From NCBI GenBank assembly GCA_966128725.1, contig CBHYLN010000081.1:1-24225 (forward strand): a stretch of 24,225 nucleotides of DNA, written 5' to 3'. Of this stretch, positions 13,151 through 20,855 are shown in pieces. Both the position numbers and the translations under genes were made by a program. Under the pieces are notes generated by a model, which saw only the letters and a program-made list of their open reading frames with translations, did no database searches and had not been told where the DNA came from. Position 1 is the first letter of the stretch, and each line of letters starts with the position of its first letter. The stretch comes from JAFDZV01 sp966128725 (GTDB lineage: Bacteria > Bacteroidota > Ignavibacteria > OLB7).

Positions 13151-15676
13151 ATGGCGCTTTTCGTTCAGGTTGCCGTTCCGGTACCGCTCTTTAAAACGTT
13201 CACGTACGCCGTGCCCGAACCCTGGCAGGATCTGGTGTTGCTGGGCATGCGTGTGTCGGTACCGTTCGGCCGCCGTACCATGACCGGTGTGATCGTTGAG
13301 GAGCGCGCCGCAACCGATCTGAAACGCGTGCGCGAGCTGCTGGATCTGCTGGACGCCGCGCCGCTGTTCAGCGCCGAGATGTTGCGTTTTGCCGAGTGGA
13401 TGAGCCAGTATTATGTGTGCCCGCTGGGCGAAACGCTCCGCTCGATGATGCCGCAGGGCATGGCGCCGGAGTCATCACAGCGCGTGATGCTGGCCGGCCC
13501 CGAAGTGCTCGACGAGGTTGCCGCCCTGCGCCGGTCCGCACCCAGGCAGGCCGCCATCCTTACCGCGCTGGGCGATCACCCGAAGGGCGTGACCATCGGT
13601 ACCCTGCAGAAGAAGGTAGGGGCCGATAACCTGTACGCCCAGCTTGTAGCGCTTGAGCAGCGTGCGTATATCGTGCGGTTCGAGGAGGAGGCACGCGGCA
13701 CGGCGGCGAAAACGGTACGCGGTGTGCGGGTGTCGCCGGAGCTTCTGGATGACGACGAGCGGATCTCGCGGCTGTTCGATGAGCTGGACCGTGTTGCCCC
13801 CAAACAGGCGGCGCTGCTGATGGTGTTGTACGCGCGCTCGATGCGCGAGGGGAACAGCTTCATGGCTGCCGCCGAGTTGCTTAACACGGCCGACGCGTCG
13901 GACTCCGCGCTGAAGGGCCTGGCCGCGCGCGGCGCCGTTGAGATCGAGATGATCGAGATCTCGCGCGAGGAGATTCTGGGCGGCGACAACGGCCCCAATG
14001 TTGACGCCGACACCACCGCAAGCGCCAACGGCATCGTGCCGAACGCGGCGCAGGAGGCTGCCATACAGGCCATCACCGCCGCGGCCGATACTGATTCCTT
14101 CCAGGCCTTCCTTCTTCATGGGGTCACCGGTTCCGGCAAAACGCAGGTGTACATCGAGGCCATCAAACACGCCATCGCGCGGGGCAGGAAGGCCCTGATG
14201 CTGGTGCCGGAAATCACGCTGACGGTGCAGTTGGTTGAGCGCTTCATCGCCGTGTTCGGCGAGCGGGTTGTGATGCTGCACAGCCGGATGTCACCGGGCG
14301 AGCGCTACGATGGTTGGCGCCGCGCCGCCGCGGGGGCCTGCGATGTGGTGATCGGGGCCCGCTCGGCGCTGTTTGCGCCGCTTCGCGATCTGGGCGTTGT
14401 TATTGTCGACGAGGAGCACGAGGCCTCCTACAAGCAGTACGATGCCTCGCCCCGCTACAATGCCCGCGATGCCGCGATTGTGCGCGCGCAGATGTCCGGG
14501 GCGGTTGTGGTGCTTGGTTCGGCGACGCCGTCCATCGAATCCTACTACAACGCGCAACGCGGCAAATACACGCTGCTGGAATTGCCGGACCGTGTCGACA
14601 ACGCGCGCGAGCCGAAGATCGTGGTGGTGGATACCGTTACCGCGCGGCGGCAGCGCCTGATGCGCGGCACGCTGTCGGTGCGGCTGCTGAAGGATATCCG
14701 CGAACGGATCGAGCGCAACGAAGGTGTGATCCTGCTGCAGAACCGCCGGGGTTTTGCCACGCGGCTGGAGTGCATGGCCTGCTCGCACTCGCCCTCGTGC
14801 CCGCATTGCGCGGTGACGCTCACGTACCATAAAACCCGCGAGGAGCTGCACTGCCACTACTGTGGCTATGTGCGCAAGGTGGACGCGCGCTGCGAGGTAT
14901 GCGGCAATCACGATCTGCGCCAGCCCGGCGTTGGCACGCAGAAGGTGGAGGAGGAGCTGCAGCAGGAGCTCCCCGAGGCCAGGATACTGCGGATGGATCT
15001 GGATACCACCGCGCGCAAGGGGGCGCATCGCTCCATGCTTGCCGCCTTTGGCAATGCCGAGGCCGATATCCTGCTCGGGACACAGATGGTGGCCAAGGGG
15101 TTGGATTTCTCCCGTGTATCGCTGGTGGGCGTGATCTCCGCCGACACGCAGCTTCTGTTGCCCGACTTCCGCGCCAGCGAACGCGGCTATCAACTGCTGA
15201 CGCAGGTGGCCGGCCGTGCCGGGCGCCGCAGCAGTGTGGAGGGCGAGGTGGTTATCCAGACGGCGCATCCGCACCATCCGGCGGTGCAGGCCAGCCTGGC
15301 GAAGAACTACCACATGATGTACAACCAGGAGCTGCACGTACGGCGCGAGCTGAATTACCCGCCGTTTGCCCGCTTTATCGTGATCGAGTTCCGGTCCGAC
15401 GATCAGCGCCAGACCGAGCAGCACGCGCAGTTCTTCCGCCAGCTTCTTCCCAACGGGTTGCCGGCGCTGGATATCCTTGGCCCCACGGCCGCGCTTATCT
15501 GGAAGCTGCGGAACATGTACCGCTACCAGATCGTGGTGAAGAACAGCAAGGCCGCCGACCCCGGCGGACGGATCTTCGCCACCGTGTTCGCCGATGCCTT
15601 CGAGCGCTATATGGCCGATCACGCGCGTGCCTCGGTGCAGATCATCGTGGATGTGGACGCGCAGGGCATGGGCTAA
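13151..15676 (+). CDS. priA: Primosomal protein N' (replication restart helicase PriA)
   Basis: 841 residues, within the normal range. PriA is a 3'-to-5' superfamily 2 helicase that recognises stalled forks and reloads the replicative helicase. The N-terminal DNA-binding domain starts MALFVQVAVPVPLFKTFTY. The helicase motifs are in order: Walker A GVTGSGKT (324-331), LVPEITLT, DEEH (420-423), and VLGSATPS. A zinc-binding insertion with eight cysteines follows (541-584: CxxC, CPHC, CHYC, CEVC). Then come GTQKVEEEL, ILLGTQMVAKGLDF and QVAGRAGR, with a C-terminal domain after them. All key residues are present, so the enzyme should be active. The start at 13151 begins exactly at the usual N-terminus. 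The gene may be read with truA-cupin or from its own promoter. Confidence 0.98.
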   Translation: MALFVQVAVPVPLFKTFTYAVPEPWQDLVLLGMRVSVPFGRRTMTGVIVEERAATDLKRVRELLDLLDAAPLFSAEMLRFAEWMSQYYVCPLGETLRSMMPQGMAPESSQRVMLAGPEVLDEVAALRRSAPRQAAILTALGDHPKGVTIGTLQKKVGADNLYAQLVALEQRAYIVRFEEEARGTAAKTVRGVRVSPELLDDDERISRLFDELDRVAPKQAALLMVLYARSMREGNSFMAAAELLNTADASDSALKGLAARGAVEIEMIEISREEILGGDNGPNVDADTTASANGIVPNAAQEAAIQAITAAADTDSFQAFLLHGVTGSGKTQVYIEAIKHAIARGRKALMLVPEITLTVQLVERFIAVFGERVVMLHSRMSPGERYDGWRRAAAGACDVVIGARSALFAPLRDLGVVIVDEEHEASYKQYDASPRYNARDAAIVRAQMSGAVVVLGSATPSIESYYNAQRGKYTLLELPDRVDNAREPKIVVVDTVTARRQRLMRGTLSVRLLKDIRERIERNEGVILLQNRRGFATRLECMACSHSPSCPHCAVTLTYHKTREELHCHYCGYVRKVDARCEVCGNHDLRQPGVGTQKVEEELQQELPEARILRMDLDTTARKGAHRSMLAAFGNAEADILLGTQMVAKGLDFSRVSLVGVISADTQLLLPDFRASERGYQLLTQVAGRAGRRSSVEGEVVIQTAHPHHPAVQASLAKNYHMMYNQELHVRRELNYPPFARFIVIEFRSDDQRQTEQHAQFFRQLLPNGLPALDILGPTAALIWKLRNMYRYQIVVKNSKAADPGGRIFATVFADAFERYMADHARASVQIIVDVDAQGMG

Positions 15677-15680
15677 CATG

Positions 15681-15797
15681 CTGTTGAACAACGTTGCCTG
15701 CGTCGTTGGCCTTCGCGCCCGCTCGCTGCGATGTCCGTGAGAACGCCCCATTCGCGTCCGATTGGCCGCCTGCATCCGGCTGTTTTTGAACAGCCTG
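15681..15797 (+). repeat. Dispersed repeat, copy A
   Basis: A 117-bp noncoding element 4 bp after the priA stop. The first 91 bp align without gaps to copy B at 24134-24225, with 75 of 91 identities by eye. It starts CTGTTGAACAAC and ends TTTTTGAACAGCCTG, so the ends form a short imperfect terminal inverted repeat, as in MITE-like elements. No coding capacity is seen. Confidence 0.75.
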
Positions 15798-15841
15798 ACG
15801 CACGATGGCAGCGCGGCCCGCGAAAAATTTCAAGGGGATCC

Positions 15842-15871
15842 TTGCACTGTACTCAACTAAAGTCCTATCTT
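15842..15871 (+). promoter_or_regulatory. Promoter of the TrpR-family regulator gene
   Basis: TTGCAC (15842-15847), an 18-nt spacer and TATCTT (15866-15871) form a sigma70-like promoter. Transcription would start near 15878, only ~8 nt before the ATG. Both operator-like boxes lie over it. Confidence 0.55.
15847..15862 (+). promoter_or_regulatory. Operator-like box I upstream of the regulator
   Basis: CTGTACTCAACTAAAG matches the hisG-proximal palindrome CTTTACTTAAGTAAAG at 13 of 16 positions. It sits between the -35 and -10 elements, and its centre is 22 bp from that of box II, i.e. two helical turns. Confidence 0.5.
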
Positions 15872-15884
15872 TACCAAAGTAAAG
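15869..15884 (+). promoter_or_regulatory. Operator-like box II upstream of the regulator
   Basis: CTTTACCAAAGTAAAG differs from the perfect palindrome before hisG only in the central positions (14 of 16 identical). It overlaps the end of the -10 box and the predicted transcription start, ending 1 nt before the ATG. This is an ideal place for autorepression. Confidence 0.65.
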
Positions 15885-15885
15885 T

Positions 15886-16173
15886 ATGAAGCACGCCGAT
15901 CCGCGCGACATCAAGGCGCTGCTCCAGGCGATTCTGCTGCTGGAGACGCCCGATGAATGCCGAAAGTTCTTCGGGGATCTGCTTACCGAAAACGAGCTTG
16001 CGGAGTTCGCCGAGCGTTGGCAGGCTGCACGGATGCTTGCCGCGGGCCAGCCATACGCCGAGATCGAACGGCGCACGGGCCTTAGCTCGCGAACGATTGC
16101 CCGCGTGGCGCGTTGGTTGAAGGAAGGGATGGGCGGATATCGATTGCTGCTGAAGCGCATCGGAGAGCTGTAG
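15886..16173 (+). CDS. TrpR/YerC-family transcriptional repressor, probable histidine regulator
   Basis: 95 residues, the usual size of YerC/YecD-type TrpR-like proteins, which are small all-helical dimers binding DNA with a C-terminal HTH. Family blocks: LLETPDECRKFFGDLLTENELAEFAERWQAARML in the N-terminal half, then the HTH YAEIERRTGLSSRTIARVARWL at ~57-79. It lies directly before the his operon but has its own terminator, and related palindromic boxes sit at its own promoter and at the hisG promoter. I infer that it represses both units when histidine (or a related ligand) is abundant. From memory, a TrpR-family histidine regulator (HisR) has been proposed in Gram-positive bacteria; this would be a counterpart in another phylum. 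The ligand is unproven. The almost leaderless start fits the box II position. Confidence 0.88.
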   Translation: MKHADPRDIKALLQAILLLETPDECRKFFGDLLTENELAEFAERWQAARMLAAGQPYAEIERRTGLSSRTIARVARWLKEGMGGYRLLLKRIGEL

Positions 16174-16179
16174 AAACAC

Positions 16180-16207
16180 ATGCCGGCACAGCGCCGGCAT
16201 TTTCTTG
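16180..16207 (+). terminator. Rho-independent terminator between regulator and hisG
   Basis: Perfect 8-bp stem ATGCCGGC (16180-16187) / GCCGGCAT (16193-16200), 5-nt loop, then TTTCTTG. It separates the regulator transcript from the his operon, which therefore needs its own promoter. Confidence 0.8.
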
Positions 16208-16233
16208 CCTGGCGCGCTTTACTTAAGTAAAGA
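16205..16233 (+). promoter_or_regulatory. Probable his operon promoter
   Basis: TTGCCT (16205-16210), a 17-nt spacer and TAAAGA (16228-16233) give a plausible but weak sigma70-like promoter. It would yield a leader of only ~14 nt before the hisG ATG at 16254, too short for a His-codon attenuator. The palindromic box lies inside it. Confidence 0.4.
16217..16232 (+). promoter_or_regulatory. Palindromic operator upstream of hisG
   Basis: CTTTACTTAAGTAAAG is a perfect 16-bp palindrome ending 21 bp before the hisG start. It is closely matched by box II and more loosely by box I upstream of the TrpR-family gene. Nothing like it was noticed elsewhere in the window. It is the likely binding site of that repressor. 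Confidence 0.7.
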
Positions 16234-16253
16234 ATTGGAGATGTGGAGCATCA

Positions 16254-17117
16254 ATGGAACGATTGAAGATCGCGGTGCAGAAAAGCGGCAGGCTGAACGC
16301 CGAGTCGGTGGATCTGCTGCGCGCATGCGGGTTGGATCTGGATGGCCCCAAGCAGCGGCTGTATACGCCGTGCAGGAACTTCGAGCTGGATATGATCGCC
16401 GTTCGCGACGACGATATCCCGCGCTACGTATCCAGCGGCGTTGCCGATCTGGGCATCGTTGGCGGCAACACGGTTGGCGAATCCGGGGTGCGGCTGGAAA
16501 CCCTTGCCGAGCTTGGCTTCGGCGCCTGCCGCCTGATGATCTGCGTGCCCCAGCATGGCGCGTTGCAATCGGTTGAGCAGTTGGCCGGCCGGCGCGTGGC
16601 CACCGGTTACCCGCTGCTGCTTGCCGACTACCTGCGGCGGGCCGGCGTTGCCTGCGAAGTGGTGCGGCTGAGCGGTGCGGTGGAGATCGCCCCCGTGCTC
16701 GGCGTGGCCGATGCCATCTGCGACCTGGTATCCACCGGCACCACTGCCCGCGTGAACGGCCTGCATCCGATTGCCACCGTCATGGAATCGCAGGCGCTGC
16801 TGGTGGGCAACGCCGACGCGCTGCGTGACCCGGTAAGGCGCGGGTTGATACATCGGTTGATGATGCGTGTGCGCGGCTGCCTTGACGCCCGAGGTCGCCG
16901 TTATCTGATGATGAACGCGCCGGCACATGCCGTGCCCGGCCTGCGTGCGGTGCTGCCCAGCATGAAAAGCCCCACGGTGATGCCCCTGGCCGACGACGGC
17001 ATGGTGGCGGTGCACTCGGTGATCGGTGAGGACCTGTTCTGGGATGTGATGGAACGCCTGAAGGAGGCCGGCGCCTCGGACATCGTGGTAGTGCCCATCG
17101 AGGCAATCGTGCGCTGA
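16254..17117 (+). CDS. hisG: ATP phosphoribosyltransferase, long form
   Basis: 287 residues. Catalyses the first step of histidine synthesis, ATP + PRPP to phosphoribosyl-ATP. It begins MERLKIAVQKSGRL, as in the family, and has DLGIVGGNTVGE in the catalytic domain and the PRPP-binding region around LVSTGTTARVNGL. The length and the C-terminal segment from ~210 (MNAPAHAVPGLRAVLPSMKSPTVMPL to DIVVVPIEAIVR) show the long form with an ACT-like regulatory domain. It should therefore be feedback-inhibited by histidine and not need a HisZ partner. It is the first gene of the operon, directly behind the palindromic operator. An alternative ATG at 16242 is in another frame. Confidence 0.97.
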   Translation: MERLKIAVQKSGRLNAESVDLLRACGLDLDGPKQRLYTPCRNFELDMIAVRDDDIPRYVSSGVADLGIVGGNTVGESGVRLETLAELGFGACRLMICVPQHGALQSVEQLAGRRVATGYPLLLADYLRRAGVACEVVRLSGAVEIAPVLGVADAICDLVSTGTTARVNGLHPIATVMESQALLVGNADALRDPVRRGLIHRLMMRVRGCLDARGRRYLMMNAPAHAVPGLRAVLPSMKSPTVMPLADDGMVAVHSVIGEDLFWDVMERLKEAGASDIVVVPIEAIVR

Positions 17118-17155
17118 GCATGCGTGGCCCGTAAACACGTTGCGGGCCTGCATGC
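17118..17155 (+). other. Intercistronic hairpin between hisG and hisD
   Basis: Nested stems gcatgc/gcatgc (17118-17123 with 17150-17155) and ggcccg/cgggcc (17126-17131 with 17143-17148) enclose an 11-nt loop. It starts one base after the hisG stop. There is no T-tract, so mRNA processing or partial attenuation is more likely than full termination. The hisG-hisD gap is 77 bp, whereas the genes from hisD to hisF all overlap. Confidence 0.45.
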
Positions 17156-17194
17156 GCCGTCCGTTGATAATCGCGAACTCATACATGGTGGATC

Positions 17195-18508
17195 ATGATA
17201 TACGCATCACTTTCCGAACTGAGCGCCGGTGATCGCGGCGCGCTTATGGTGCGCTCGGCGGCGACCAATCCCGATACGCTTGCCATTGCCGAGGCTATCG
17301 TCGCCGACGTGCGCGGGCGTGGCGATGCGGCGTTGGTGGAATACTCCGCCCGGTTCGACGGCGTGGTTCCTGGCTCGTTCATCGTGGATGCGCCGGCAAT
17401 CGACGCGGCCATGCGTGGCCTTGGCACTGCAACCCGCGATGCCCTGGCCGTGGCTGTACGAAACGTACGCGCCGTGCATGCGGCGCAGCGCAGGGCCGAG
17501 CCGGCTGTTGAAACCATGCCCGGCGTCGTCTGCTGGCGCGAGGCTCGAGCGATACGGTCGGTTGGGTTATACGTGCCCGCCGGCAGCGCGCCCCTGCTTT
17601 CCACGGTGGTGATGCTGGGCGTGCCGGCGCTGCTGGCGGGCGTGCCGAACATTGTGCTCTGCACGCCGCCAACCCCGGGCGGCGGCGCGCACCCGGCGAT
17701 CCTGGCCGCGGCCGGGCTTGTGGGTTTGCGTGATATCCGCGTTGTGGGCGGTGCGCAGGCCATTGCCGCCATGGCGTACGGCACCGAGAGCGTGCCCAGC
17801 GTGGAGAAGATTTTTGGCCCGGGGAATCGTTGGGTGGCCGCCGCGAAGCAGATCGTTGCCGCCGATGCCGAGGGAGCCGCCGTTGACGTAGTAGCCGGAC
17901 CATCGGAGCTCCTTGTTATCGCCGATGACAGCGCCAACCCGGAGGTGGTCGCGGCCGACCTTGCCGCGCAGGCCGAACACGATCCGGATGCCCACGTGGT
18001 GCTGGTTACCACCTCGGCCGCCTTGGCGAGCGCGGTTGCCGAGGCGCTCCCGCGTGTCGCGGCCTCGCTGCCCCGGAAGGACATCATCCAACAGGCGCTG
18101 GGGCAGGCGGCGATCCTTGTTGCCAGCTCCATCGAGCAGGCCGTGGCGTTCAGCAACGAATACGCTCCGGAACATCTTCAACTGCTGGTGCGCGATGCCG
18201 AACGGATCGTCCCGGCCATCACCTGCGCCGGATCGGTGTTCGTGGGGCCGACAACGCCGGTAACCGCCGGCGACTACGCTTCCGGAACCAACCATACGCT
18301 GCCAACCGGCGGCGCGGCGCGGCGGCAGGGCGGCGTGGCGCTCGAGAGCTTTCAGACGATGATCTCCTTTCAGCGCATCGAGCCCCACGGTCTGTTGGGG
18401 CTGGCCCCGGCGCTTGGCGCGCTTGCCCGTGCCGAGGGGCTTGAGGGGCATGCCAGTGCCGTTGATGTCCGCGTTGAGGCCCCGGGCGGCATCGGAGGTG
18501 CCGTGTGA
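17195..18508 (+). CDS. hisD: Histidinol dehydrogenase
   Basis: 437 residues, typical length. Performs the last two oxidations of the pathway, L-histidinol to L-histidine, with NAD and zinc. Family blocks: RSVGLYVPAGSAPLLSTVVMLGVPA, EKIFGPGNRWVAAAKQ, DVVAGPSELLVIAD, AQAEHDPDAHVVL (zinc-binding Gln and His), NEYAPEHLQLL, and FVGPTTPVTAGDYASGTNHTLPTGG (zinc Asp plus the substrate His region). All expected catalytic residues appear present. Its TGA overlaps the GTG start of the hisC-hisB fusion (GTGTGA), indicating translational coupling. Confidence 0.97.
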   Translation: MIYASLSELSAGDRGALMVRSAATNPDTLAIAEAIVADVRGRGDAALVEYSARFDGVVPGSFIVDAPAIDAAMRGLGTATRDALAVAVRNVRAVHAAQRRAEPAVETMPGVVCWREARAIRSVGLYVPAGSAPLLSTVVMLGVPALLAGVPNIVLCTPPTPGGGAHPAILAAAGLVGLRDIRVVGGAQAIAAMAYGTESVPSVEKIFGPGNRWVAAAKQIVAADAEGAAVDVVAGPSELLVIADDSANPEVVAADLAAQAEHDPDAHVVLVTTSAALASAVAEALPRVAASLPRKDIIQQALGQAAILVASSIEQAVAFSNEYAPEHLQLLVRDAERIVPAITCAGSVFVGPTTPVTAGDYASGTNHTLPTGGAARRQGGVALESFQTMISFQRIEPHGLLGLAPALGALARAEGLEGHASAVDVRVEAPGGIGGAV

Positions 18509-20274
18509 GCGCTGTGCCGGCATTTGAACTGGAGCGTCTGTTGCGCCCGAACATCGTCGCGCTTGAGCCATATCGCGCCGCGCGCCATGAGACGGGCGGG
18601 GGCGCGGCCGATGGCACGATCCTTCTGGACGCGAACGAAAATCCATATGCGCCGGAGCTTGGTCCGGAACTCGAAGGGGCAAACCGTTACCCCGACCCCT
18701 ACCAACTGGAGCTGCGCCAGCGCCTTGCGGCGATCAACGGCGTGGAGCCCGGCAATGTGTTCGTTGGTACGGGGTCCGACGAGGTCATCGATTTGTTGAT
18801 CCGCCTGCTGTGCGTGCCCGGGCGCGACGCGGTGATGGTTGCCGAGCCCACGTACGGCATGTACCGCGTGGCCGCCGCCGTTAACGATGTGCGGGTTGTT
18901 GGCGTGCCGCTGGATGCTGATTGCCAACTGGATGTGCCGGGCATGCTGGGGCGATTGGATGGCAGCGTGCGGGCGGTGTTCTGCTGCTCGCCGAACAATC
19001 CAACCGGTGCGCTGCTGGCGCGCGATGCCGTTGCGGAATTATGCCGGGCGGCCAACGCGCTGGTTGTGGTGGACGAAGCCTACATCGAGTTCGCGCCGCA
19101 GGGTTCGGTGGTGGCCGACGTTGTTTCGGGTGTTCCGAACCTGGTTGTGCTGCGGACGCTTTCAAAGGCCTGGGGGCTGGCCGGCCTTCGGCTGGGATAT
19201 GCAATTGCGCCGGAGCCCGTTGTCCGCTGGCTGATGCGGATCAAGGCGCCGTATAACGTGGGCGTTCATACCGCGCGGGCGGCGCTGCGCGCGCTGCGGG
19301 CGGAGTCGCGCATGCGGGCGCAGGTTGCGGCCATCACGGCCCAGCGCGAGCGCCTGGCCGCCGAGCTGGCGCGGCTGCCGTTTGTTCGCCGGGTGTTCCC
19401 CTCGCACGCGAACTTCCTGCTGATTGGTTGTAATGGGTCGGGCGCCGGGGATGCCGCATCCGTGCTGGCCGCCCTGCGAAAGCGCGGGATCGTGGTGCGC
19501 GACAGAAGCGCCGTGCCGGGTCTGGAAGGCTGCCTGCGCATCAGCGTTGGCACCGAAGCCCAGAACGATGCGTTGCTGCAGGCCTTGCGCGACATCGCCG
19601 CGTCCGAATCGCTTGCGTCCGAATCGCCCGCGCCGGCCAACGCGGGCAATGCCGGCGGGTTACCGGCGGAGCCGGCAGCGGCTGCTGGCGGGCAGCGCCG
19701 TGTGCGGCATCAACGCGTCACCGCTGAAACCCGCATCGCGGTGGAGGTGAATCTGGATGGCTCCGGCGTGGTGGACGCCGCCACAGGGATCGGTTTTCTG
19801 GATCACATGCTCGCTCAACTGGCCCGCCATTCGTTGATCGATATTCGCCTGACAGCGCTGGGCGATCTGCATATCGACGAACACCACACCGTGGAGGATG
19901 TGGGGATCACGCTGGGCGAGGCCATCACCAGCGCCCTGGGCAACCGCCGTGGTATCCAGCGCTACGGCTTTCTGCTGCCGATGGATGAGGCCCTGGCGCA
20001 TGCGGCGATCGACCTGGGCGGCCGGCCGTATCTGGTGTTCGAGGCTTCGTTCGCTCGCGAGCGTGTTGGTGACCTGCCCACCGAGCTGGTGGAGGATTTC
20101 TTCCGCGCGCTGGCGAACGGCATGCGCGCGGCGGTTCATATCAGCGTTCGCGGGCGCAACGATCATCACAAGATCGAGGCGGCGTTCAAGGGCCTGGCGC
20201 GCGCGCTGCGCATGGCGATTGAGCGCGACGCCCGGGCCGGCGACCAGCTCCCGACAACCAAGGGGGTTGTATGA
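18505..20274 (+). CDS. HisC-HisB fusion: histidinol-phosphate aminotransferase + imidazoleglycerol-phosphate dehydratase
   Basis: One uninterrupted 589-codon frame. It starts at GTG 18505, preceded by a strong Shine-Dalgarno GGAGGT at 18494-18499. Residues 1 to ~362 are HisC, a PLP aminotransferase: LDANENPYAPE, VGTGSDEVIDLL, CSPNNPTG, VVDEAYIEF, the PLP lysine in SKAWGLAGLRLGY (Lys221), and the Arg-containing CLRISVGT. Residues ~363-397 are an Ala/Ser/Pro/Gly linker. Residues ~398-589 are a full IGPD-type HisB domain with its metal-binding histidines in GFLDHMLAQLARH and DEHHTVEDVGI, and FFRALANGMRAAVHI and GRNDHHKIEAAFKG further on. There is no histidinol-phosphatase domain of the kind that precedes HisB in E. 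coli. The two activities catalyse pathway steps 7 (HisC) and 6 (HisB). The stop overlaps hisH by ATGA. Confidence 0.95.
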   Translation: MSAVPAFELERLLRPNIVALEPYRAARHETGGGAADGTILLDANENPYAPELGPELEGANRYPDPYQLELRQRLAAINGVEPGNVFVGTGSDEVIDLLIRLLCVPGRDAVMVAEPTYGMYRVAAAVNDVRVVGVPLDADCQLDVPGMLGRLDGSVRAVFCCSPNNPTGALLARDAVAELCRAANALVVVDEAYIEFAPQGSVVADVVSGVPNLVVLRTLSKAWGLAGLRLGYAIAPEPVVRWLMRIKAPYNVGVHTARAALRALRAESRMRAQVAAITAQRERLAAELARLPFVRRVFPSHANFLLIGCNGSGAGDAASVLAALRKRGIVVRDRSAVPGLEGCLRISVGTEAQNDALLQALRDIAASESLASESPAPANAGNAGGLPAEPAAAAGGQRRVRHQRVTAETRIAVEVNLDGSGVVDAATGIGFLDHMLAQLARHSLIDIRLTALGDLHIDEHHTVEDVGITLGEAITSALGNRRGIQRYGFLLPMDEALAHAAIDLGGRPYLVFEASFARERVGDLPTELVEDFFRALANGMRAAVHISVRGRNDHHKIEAAFKGLARALRMAIERDARAGDQLPTTKGVV

Positions 20275-20855
20275 TCGGCATCATCGATCACGGTGCGGGC
20301 AATATTCGTTCGGTAACCAATGCGCTTGATGACCTGCGTGCGGCATGGTTCGTGGGAAGCACGCCCGAGATGTTCGCAGGGGCAACGAAGGTGATCCTGC
20401 CCGGTGTTGGGGCGGCTTCCGACGCGATGGGAGCGCTGCGCGCGGCCGGCATGGACCGATGGATACGCGAGTGCCAACTGCCGCTGCTGGGCATCTGCCT
20501 TGGCATGCAGCTCCTGTTCCAGAGCACCGCCGAGCACGATACCACATGCCTTGGCCTGATCCCCGGCGCCGTTCGGCGGTTCGGCGCGCCGGCGCTTCGC
20601 GTGCCGCATATGGGTTGGAACCGTGTGCATGCCGAACCGGCCGATCCGCTGTTCAACGGCATCACATCCGGCGAACACTTCTATTTCGTGCACTCCTATT
20701 ACGCAACGCCCGGCATCGGGACGATTGCCACGGCAACCTACGGCACGCCGATCGCGGCAGCGGTGCGCGCGGGCAGGGTGTGCGGCGTGCAGTTTCATCC
20801 GGAGAAATCGGGGCCTGTGGGCCTGCGGTTGCTCCGCAACTTTGTTGAATCATGA
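20271..20855 (+). CDS. hisH: Imidazole glycerol phosphate synthase, glutaminase subunit
   Basis: 194 residues, class I glutamine amidotransferase. It makes ammonia from glutamine and channels it to HisF. Motifs: the N-terminal IIDHGAGNIRSV, the oxyanion region LPGVGA, the nucleophile Cys in LLGICLGMQLLFQ, and the His-Glu pair in GVQFHPEKSG near the C-terminus. The catalytic triad is complete. The start overlaps the fusion's stop (ATGA), and its own stop overlaps hisA the same way, so translation is coupled through this part of the operon. Confidence 0.97.
   Translation: MIGIIDHGAGNIRSVTNALDDLRAAWFVGSTPEMFAGATKVILPGVGAASDAMGALRAAGMDRWIRECQLPLLGICLGMQLLFQSTAEHDTTCLGLIPGAVRRFGAPALRVPHMGWNRVHAEPADPLFNGITSGEHFYFVHSYYATPGIGTIATATYGTPIAAAVRAGRVCGVQFHPEKSGPVGLRLLRNFVES

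Noticed and set aside
14291..15775. 494-codon minus-strand open frame opposite priA
   Set aside because: Shadow of the helicase and zinc-binding region of priA; no family features.
16201..16253. A histidine-rich leader peptide or attenuator before hisG
   Set aside because: The spacer after the regulator's terminator is only ~46 bp, has no run of His codons and no second terminator; a repressor-operator explanation fits better.
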